From Robertmurraya korlensis NBRC 107688 (lineage in GTDB: Bacteria > Bacillota > Bacilli > Bacillales > Cytobacillaceae), in the NCBI RefSeq assembly GCF_001591645.1, contig NZ_BCVH01000026.1, forward strand, positions 1 through 53,575: a DNA stretch of 53,575 nucleotides. The letters run 5' to 3'. Of this stretch, positions 48,269 to 53,575 are shown piece by piece. The notes beneath the pieces are model-generated. The model was not told the DNA's origin. It ran no database searches and saw nothing but the letters and a program-made list of their open reading frames with translations. The position numbers were made by a program, and so were the translations under genes. Each line of letters starts with the position of its first letter. The first letter of the stretch is position 1.

Positions 48269-49078
48269 CTATACAGCGCCTTCCTTTAATATTTCATCGA
48301 GAGTATATTCGAGGACACGCTCATGATCAGCCAGTTCTACCTGGAGTACTCTTTCCAGTATATTTAACCCAACCACTCGACCAGGTCCTTGTGGTGTAGA
48401 AATAACTTGACCTAGGTCAGGCAATAACTCTTTTGCTGACTCATATTCATCATTTTCATATTTCAAGCAACACATAAGTCGCCCGCATAACCCTGAAATC
48501 TTCGTAGGATTCAATGAGAGATTTTGATCTTTTGCCATTTTTATAGACACCGGGTCAAAATCACCAAGAAAGCTGGAACAGCAAAGCATTCTACCACATG
48601 GACCAATTCCACCAAGCATTTTAGCTTCATCTCTAACACCAATTTGACGAAGTTCAATTCTTGTACGGAATATAGCCGCTAAATCCTTTACAAGCTCACG
48701 GAAATCAACTCGACCATCAGCTGTAAAATAAAAAATGACTTTATTTCGGTCAAATGTATATTCAACATCGACTAGTTTCATATCTAGTTGATGGGTTGAT
48801 ACTTTTTCACAGCAAACATCATATGCTTCCTTTGCTGCAAATCGATTTTCTTCAACAATTAGACGATCCTTTTGATCTGCAATTCTAAGGACTTTTTTAA
48901 GAGGCAACACCACATCATGCTCATCGACCTTTTTCGGTGCAATGACCACTTTGCCATACTCAACCCCTCTTACTGTTTCAACAATAACAAATTCATCCTT
49001 TTGAATTGAGAGCTCTCCGGGATCAAAATAATATATTTTACCCGCTTTTTTAAAGCGTACTCCAACTACATTATACAA
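48269..49078 (-). CDS. ricT: RicT, PSP1-domain subunit of the RicAFT (Y) complex
   Basis: RicT (YaaT) with RicA and RicF forms an Fe-S complex that assists RNase Y in mRNA maturation and also supports sporulation and biofilm formation. The 269-residue protein is a PSP1 domain; the cysteine cluster [20 protein letters not shown] (about 160-179) and [13 protein letters not shown] (about 197-209) provides the iron-sulfur ligands. It overlaps the end of holB by 8 bases. Confidence 0.95.
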   Translation of the reverse strand: MYNVVGVRFKKAGKIYYFDPGELSIQKDEFVIVETVRGVEYGKVVIAPKKVDEHDVVLPLKKVLRIADQKDRLIVEENRFAAKEAYDVCCEKVSTHQLDMKLVDVEYTFDRNKVIFYFTADGRVDFRELVKDLAAIFRTRIELRQIGVRDEAKMLGGIGPCGRMLCCSSFLGDFDPVSIKMAKDQNLSLNPTKISGLCGRLMCCLKYENDEYESAKELLPDLGQVISTPQGPGRVVGLNILERVLQVELADHERVLEYTLDEILKEGAV

Positions 49079-50078
49079 ATGAAGATCCCTCCTGCAATCG
49101 TAACACCAGCTCTTCCATTAGGAGCTGGGGATTCATATTGGCTTGCAACTTTCTTTTTGCTTCCAATATTAATGCCATCCCATCTGCAACTTGCCCTCCT
49201 GATATATGAAGCGCATACTGCTGTAGACGAACCTTTTCGCTGACGAAAACTACCTGGCTTGTTTTCTCAAGCTGTAAATATAGTAAATCTTTATATAATA
49301 GAAGAAGTAAGTCTAAACCTTGATCAAACTGTTCTTTTTCTTTAAAGTGTAAAAACCATTCCTCTTGGAGCATCACCAAAGCTTCGAGAGGGTTCTTTTT
49401 TAGCACTTCATATAATTTTAACACTATTTTTTGAGCTTGTGCAAACCAATCGTTATGACTTAGCTCCAAAGCCTCATCTAAATTATTGGTAAGTTGGGCA
49501 ATTATAGGAGCTTTTGTCCTTTCTACCCCATGTTCATCCAATTTTTTTATCAATACAGCAGGAGAGAAAGGTTGGAATTTTATCATTTGGCAACGGGATA
49601 AAATAGTTGGAAGAATTTGTTGAGCTCCCTCTGTTAACAAAATAGCTGTTGTCTCTGAGTGAGGCTCTTCTAAAAACTTTAATAAACTATTTGCGGCATT
49701 CCCTGTCATTCTGTCAGCATGCACAATAATGTACATTTTTTTCTTTGATTCTACGCCCGTTTTTGAAAATTCCGCTTGTAACTCTTGAATTTGCTTTTTC
49801 TTTATCGATAGACCATCAGGCTCTACCAAATGGAGATCAGGATGATTCCCACTTGTAATCCTTCTACAATTACTGCATGAATCACATGGGATATAGTGAT
49901 CAAGAGGACTGGAGCAGAAAAGACTTTTGGCTAATAAAAAACTAGCTTCTTTTTTCCCGATTCCTCTCATGCCTTCGAATAGATAGGCATGAGCTAACCT
50001 ATCCTTTTTTATACTGTTCTTTAATAGCTTCCCAACCATTGGCTGCACCTGATCCATCTCATCCCAAGTCTTAAGCAT
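49071..50078 (-). CDS. holB: DNA polymerase III delta' subunit
   Basis: HolB is part of the clamp loader. From ATG 50078 (MLKTWDEMDQVQPMV) it has 335 residues and lines up with the B. subtilis start; GTG at 50090 lacks a Shine-Dalgarno. It shows the AAA fold with HAYLFEGMRGIGKKEASFLL (about 30-49), the zinc knuckle CDSCSNCRR (about 70-78), and sensor-like LLKFLEEPHSETTAILLTE and ILSRCQMIKF. The P-loop GMRGIGKKE is a degenerate Walker A, as usual for delta'. It follows yaaR by 12 bases. Confidence 0.95.
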   Translation of the reverse strand: MLKTWDEMDQVQPMVGKLLKNSIKKDRLAHAYLFEGMRGIGKKEASFLLAKSLFCSSPLDHYIPCDSCSNCRRITSGNHPDLHLVEPDGLSIKKKQIQELQAEFSKTGVESKKKMYIIVHADRMTGNAANSLLKFLEEPHSETTAILLTEGAQQILPTILSRCQMIKFQPFSPAVLIKKLDEHGVERTKAPIIAQLTNNLDEALELSHNDWFAQAQKIVLKLYEVLKKNPLEALVMLQEEWFLHFKEKEQFDQGLDLLLLLYKDLLYLQLEKTSQVVFVSEKVRLQQYALHISGGQVADGMALILEAKRKLQANMNPQLLMEELVLRLQEGSSFV

Positions 50079-50090
50079 CGTCTCACTCAC

Positions 50091-50531
50091 TTACGTATAT
50101 AAATTAATTAAAAGACCTTTAATTTCTCCAATTTTCCCTAGTAAATCAATAGAGTTTCCTTCTTTTTCAAGAATTCCCTCTGTTAAATCGACTAGCTTTT
50201 CATCAATTGTTTCTACGATTTTTAACGATCTGCCTTGTCCATACTGATTCCAGCTATGGGATTGCTTTAGATCCATACCAAAATCAACGGCTTCCTTCAC
50301 AAACTTCTTGACCAATGTTTTATACTTTGAAAGGTCTTTGAATGTCCTAGACCTGGATAACCTTTCACCAGCACTTTCAATATCTTTCAAGAGACTTTGA
50401 AGTTGCCCCATTTGCATCTTTTGATCCTGTTTTTGAACTAGCTCATTAAATTTTAAACCAGTGTTCCCGGCTGTCTTCTGTTCAGACCGAATCTTATCTG
50501 TATTTAAACGAATATCTTGATTTATCTTCAT
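50091..50531 (-). CDS. yaaR: DUF327 family protein YaaR
   Basis: A 146-residue soluble, helical protein of unknown function, always found between the c-di-AMP receptor gene and holB in Bacillus. Visible features are a polar N terminus, long amphipathic helices (about 45-110) and the conserved RSRTFKDLSKYKTLVKKFVKEAVDFG segment. No catalytic motif can be recognised. ATG at 50531 lies 14 bases after darA, so the genes are cotranscribed. Confidence 0.85.
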   Translation of the reverse strand: MKINQDIRLNTDKIRSEQKTAGNTGLKFNELVQKQDQKMQMGQLQSLLKDIESAGERLSRSRTFKDLSKYKTLVKKFVKEAVDFGMDLKQSHSWNQYGQGRSLKIVETIDEKLVDLTEGILEKEGNSIDLLGKIGEIKGLLINLYT

Positions 50532-50545
50532 TGGTGACCTCGCTA

Positions 50546-50887
<342 letters not shown>

Positions 50888-50915
50888 TTAGCAATATTTC
50901 TGAATTATTATCTTT

Positions 50916-50924
50916 ATTATAACA
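50916..50924 (-). promoter_or_regulatory. Extended -10 promoter of darA
   Basis: TATAAT (50916-50921) on the minus strand is preceded by TG one base away, an extended -10; no good -35 is seen. It follows the tmk terminator, so the darA-yaaR-holB-ricT-yabA genes may start here. Confidence 0.5.
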
Positions 50925-50999
50925 GGTAATCGCAGTTGTACCATGTACTAGCCTATATTCATAATAGGAAATTCAAGGATTGGTTTTAAAAAATAAATA

Positions 51000-51024
51000 A
51001 AGTGCCTTATCTAATAAGACACTT
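51000..51024 (-). terminator. tmk intrinsic terminator
   Basis: An 11-bp stem (51000-51010 with 51014-51024, one G-U) and a 3-base loop, followed on the minus strand by TATTTATTTTTT. Confidence 0.75.
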
Positions 51025-51031
51025 TCCTCAC

Positions 51032-51667
51032 TTATGAGTGATTTATTACTTTTACTAATTTGCTTAAAGCAATCTGAAAGACATCTTCTAATGACTGAGA
51101 CGCATCAATCATTACTATTCTATCCTTAAACCGCTCTAGAAGGAGATGATATCCTTCCCTCACCTTTTTGTGGAAGTGAAGTTCCTCCAAATCAAGTCGG
51201 TTTACTTCTCTCCCTTTATGCTGGCCAATTCGGTCTAAGCCAATTTCGGGATCTATATCAAAATAAAAAGTAATGTCTGGCATCATGCCTTCAATCGCAA
51301 AGTGATTAATGCTATACACTTCATCAATACCAAGCCCTCTTGCATACCCTTGATAGGCTAATGAACTATCTATAAATCGATCACATAAAACGATGGATCC
51401 CTCATGAAGATGTGGTACTACCTTTTCAACCAAATGCTGGCGCCTAGCTGCTGCATATAGTAAAGCTTCTGTTCTAGAATCCATAGCTGTGTTTTCTTTA
51501 TCTAAAATTACTTCCCGAATTTGTTCAGCAATCGGTATGCCACCTGGTTCTCTTGTTATGATAACCTTTATCCCTTGTTCCTTTAGTTTAGTAGCTAACA
51601 TCCCGATAATGGTCGTTTTTCCAGCACCCTCTGGACCCTCTATTGTTATAAATAAACCCTTACTCAT
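51032..51667 (-). CDS. tmk: Thymidylate kinase
   Basis: Tmk phosphorylates dTMP to dTDP. The 211-residue protein has the P-loop [19 protein letters not shown] (about 5-23), the [18 protein letters not shown] segment (about 94-111, with the DR(Y/F) dTMP-binding motif) and the LID region. ATG at 51667 ([16 protein letters not shown] five bases upstream) matches homologues; the longer frame to 51688 does not. It is downstream of yaaO. Confidence 0.96.
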   Translation of the reverse strand: MSKGLFITIEGPEGAGKTTIIGMLATKLKEQGIKVIITREPGGIPIAEQIREVILDKENTAMDSRTEALLYAAARRQHLVEKVVPHLHEGSIVLCDRFIDSSLAYQGYARGLGIDEVYSINHFAIEGMMPDITFYFDIDPEIGLDRIGQHKGREVNRLDLEELHFHKKVREGYHLLLERFKDRIVMIDASQSLEDVFQIALSKLVKVINHS

Positions 51668-51694
51668 AGTATCCTCCAACCAATTCACTTTTTT

Positions 51695-53125
51695 CTAATT
51701 ATCAAATACTTTTATTTTCTGCAGCTTTATATTTTCTCCACCTTGGAATCTCGATCCAGCCTCTAATAAATGGTGAATTTGCTTAATATTATCGTTTCTT
51801 ATTAATTCACCAGGCAATAATAACGGAATTCCAGGAGGATAAGGAATAATACTTTCAGCACACACTCGTCCCTTTGCCTCTGACAATGGTACAATCTCTA
51901 CTGCCTTTTGCTGTTGTTCCTTATATGTCATTTCTAAAGTAGAAATACAAGTACCTTCGGTTAAACCTTGAGAACTGATAGAGATCCTTTCCTCTTCCTC
52001 AATTCCATCTTTTAAAGCATACACTACTTCCTCTATAGGATAAAAATCCCCACATTTTAAAAGTGGAAAAATAAAAAGAACATTAAACTCATCTGCTAGC
52101 TCCGTATAGATACCATATTCCTCTAATTTTGACTGCAATTCAAAACCTGTTATTGCTGTTTTGGATTGTATCGTAATTTTTAAAGGGTCTCCCTCATCTT
52201 TATAAGAAAGTAACTTAATAGAAGGAATCTTATTTAGCTTCTCCCTAAACTCAAAGATAAAGTGAAGAGTGTATTGGAGATCCTTTTCCTCATAGGTTGC
52301 AATATATTTTCTAGCAAGGTCAAGAGAAGCCATAATTGGATAAGATGGGCTACTAGATTGTAACATACGAAGATATATCTTTATTCGATCAAGATCAACC
52401 ATTTCACTGTTGTAGTGTAAATAAGATCCCATGGTCATAGCTGGTAATGTCTTGTGTGCAGACTGTACCACCACATCAGCACCAAGCGCTGTTGCGCTCA
52501 TAGGAAGTCCTTTCCTTCTGCTAAAATGTGCCCCATGTGCCTCATCCACTAATACAATTATCTTGTGTTCATGGCAATAAGAAATAATCTCCTTTAGGTT
52601 TGTTACCATTCCATAATAGTTGGGATAAGTTACAATTAGCGCTTTAACCCGAGGGTGTTTTTTCACTGCCTCTTGAATACTCTTAATGGTTATTCCACCA
52701 GCCACTTGCCAATCTGTATCAAACTCCGGTGCTATAAAAACTGGTTTTGCACCAACCAGGCTCAATCCATTCATGATGGACTTATGGCAATTCCTTTGGA
52801 CAAGAACTTCTTCCCCTTCAGTTACGGTTGCAAGGATCATAGCCAAATTCCCAACTGTTGATCCATTCACAAGAAAAAAGCTTTTTTTTACTTGAAAATA
52901 ATTAGCCAATAGAGCTTCTGCCTCTTGGATTGCCTCACTAGGGGAGTGCAAGTCATCCAATCCTGATAGTTCAGTTACATCCACATCTAGAATGCTTTGA
53001 AATAACGAGTGAGAATCCTTTAAAAATACCATTCCATTTTTATGTCCCGGGACATGAAAGGAAATGGATTTTTTATTTTTATGTTTTATTAGTGCGTCGT
53101 ATAATGGGGTGTTTTTTTGGTTCAT
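51695..53125 (-). CDS. yaaO: Orn/Lys/Arg decarboxylase family PLP enzyme (YaaO)
   Basis: A 476-residue fold-type I PLP enzyme related to SpeA arginine/lysine decarboxylase. It shows ISFHVPGHKNG (about 21-31), ELSGLDDLHSPSEAI (about 52-66), the PLP aspartate in VLVDEAHGAHFSRR (about 190-203) and the Schiff-base lysine in VQSAHKTLPAMTMGS (about 219-233), then the C-terminal domain with YPPGIPLLLPGE. The substrate is not certain; lysine, ornithine or arginine decarboxylation, hence polyamine synthesis, is likely. ATG at 53125 follows AGAGGG. Confidence 0.9.
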   Translation of the reverse strand: MNQKNTPLYDALIKHKNKKSISFHVPGHKNGMVFLKDSHSLFQSILDVDVTELSGLDDLHSPSEAIQEAEALLANYFQVKKSFFLVNGSTVGNLAMILATVTEGEEVLVQRNCHKSIMNGLSLVGAKPVFIAPEFDTDWQVAGGITIKSIQEAVKKHPRVKALIVTYPNYYGMVTNLKEIISYCHEHKIIVLVDEAHGAHFSRRKGLPMSATALGADVVVQSAHKTLPAMTMGSYLHYNSEMVDLDRIKIYLRMLQSSSPSYPIMASLDLARKYIATYEEKDLQYTLHFIFEFREKLNKIPSIKLLSYKDEGDPLKITIQSKTAITGFELQSKLEEYGIYTELADEFNVLFIFPLLKCGDFYPIEEVVYALKDGIEEEERISISSQGLTEGTCISTLEMTYKEQQQKAVEIVPLSEAKGRVCAESIIPYPPGIPLLLPGELIRNDNIKQIHHLLEAGSRFQGGENIKLQKIKVFDN

Positions 53126-53291
53126 CTGACATCCCTCTTACCTATTCAATATTCATACTTGTCTATTTTAACAAACTAGTCCTTTTAATACTTATTTATT
53201 TTTAAAAAGTTAACAGTAGACATACAACGATTTACTTAAAACACATAAAATAGTATTCAAGCAATCTACCGAAGAGATTATTCGAAAAATT

Positions 53292-53321
53292 GTATACAAA
53301 AGAGTGATCTTGGAAATAATA
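53292..53321 (+). promoter_or_regulatory. csfB sigma-F promoter
   Basis: GTATA (53292-53296), 15 bases, then GGAAATAATA (53312-53321) on the plus strand fits GYWTA-N15-GGNRANANTW at every defined position. csfB is a known sigma-F gene. Transcription would begin near 53328, almost at the ribosome binding site. Confidence 0.8.
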
Positions 53322-53344
53322 GGTTGTATGGAGGTGGAGTTATT

Positions 53345-53548
53345 TTGGAACCGATAATAGCCACAAAACAGGTTGGGGAAATTTGTGTTGTTTGCGAGCA
53401 GTCAAAACCGAAGGGAATACATCTATACACTTCATTCATATGCATTGAATGTGAGCGAAGTTTAGTAACTACGCCAACAACGGATCCTAAATATAAATAT
53501 TACATTTCAAAACTTAAAAAAATTAATAAACCCGAAATTTATTCATAA
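53345..53548 (+). CDS. csfB: Anti-sigma factor CsfB (Gin)
   Basis: CsfB/Gin blocks premature sigma-G in the forespore and sigma-E late in the mother cell. From TTG 53345 (LEPIIATKQVGEICVVC, GGAGGTGG seven bases upstream) it has 67 residues, close to the usual 64. Two CxxC pairs, CVVC and CIEC, with KGIHLYTSFICIECERSL between them, form the zinc site of the family, and the C-terminal DPKYKYYISKLKKI is conserved. ATG at 53324 would lie upstream of the predicted transcription start. It is divergent from yaaO, unlike in B. subtilis. Confidence 0.9.
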   Translation: MEPIIATKQVGEICVVCEQSKPKGIHLYTSFICIECERSLVTTPTTDPKYKYYISKLKKINKPEIYS

Positions 53549-53557
53549 TAAAGGAAA

Positions 53558-53575
53558 AACAAAAAAGCACTCATA
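53558..53575. terminator. Possible half terminator at the right edge
   Basis: The window ends with AAAAAAGCACTCATA. On the minus strand this reads as one stem arm followed by TTTTTTG, which would be the tail of a terminator for a minus-strand unit lying to the right, or a shared terminator with csfB. The other arm is outside the window. Confidence 0.35.

Overview
The window is a stretch of low-GC Firmicutes chromosome from a Bacillus-like member of the Bacillaceae. Gene content and order follow, almost gene for gene, the B. subtilis segment between the two rRNA-operon regions near the origin (csfB ... tmk ... abrB ... spoVG ... mfd ... spoIIE ... ftsH ... folate genes ... lysS), here presented in reverse, so nearly everything is on the minus strand. 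Spore genes (spoIIE, spoVT, spoVG, sspF, yabG, fin, csfB) show a spore former. All names come from reading protein motifs and remembered homologues; no search was run.

Layout from left to right. 1-70: promoter and start of an rRNA-type transcription unit leaving the window to the left. 215-7681: lysS, dusB and the folate/p-aminobenzoate operon (pabB-pabA-pabC-folP-folB-folK-yazB, read right to left). 7786-16723: cysK, a PpiC-type foldase, hslO, coaX, ftsH, hprT, tilS and the sporulation kinase yabT. 16692-26359: yabS, spoIIE, yabR, divIC, yabQ, yabP, rqcP, yabN, yabM, spoVT. 26591-37252: mfd, fin, pth, ctc, prs, glmU, spoVG, yabJ, purR, ispE. 37426-45362: sspF, veg, yabG, ksgA, rnmV, yabE, tatD, metS. 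45823-46107: abrB on the plus strand. 46151-53125: rsmI, trmN6, yabA, ricT, holB, yaaR, darA, tmk, yaaO. 53345-53548: csfB on the plus strand.

The genes combine core functions (translation, folate, PRPP and purine control, cell envelope precursors, replication-clamp loading, rRNA maturation) with several layers of sporulation control. The intergenic regions are rich in readable signals: candidate sigA, sigB, sigH, sigF, sigG, sigK and ECF promoters, Spo0A boxes, PurR boxes and many intrinsic terminators. Many annotated starts were moved inward from the longest reading frame because a Shine-Dalgarno sequence, a promoter or the family length placed them there.

Most unusual items: two copies of a roughly 110-145 bp structured intergenic repeat, one carrying an extra perfect hairpin; an ECF-type promoter aimed antisense into yabE; a cluster of Spo0A boxes between metS and abrB; a perfect 16-bp palindrome inside the glmU promoter; and local departures from the B. 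subtilis order (no yazA, no xpaC/yaaN, no tRNAs beside spoIIE, csfB inverted). I found no insertion sequence, prophage, CRISPR array or clearly novel protein system.
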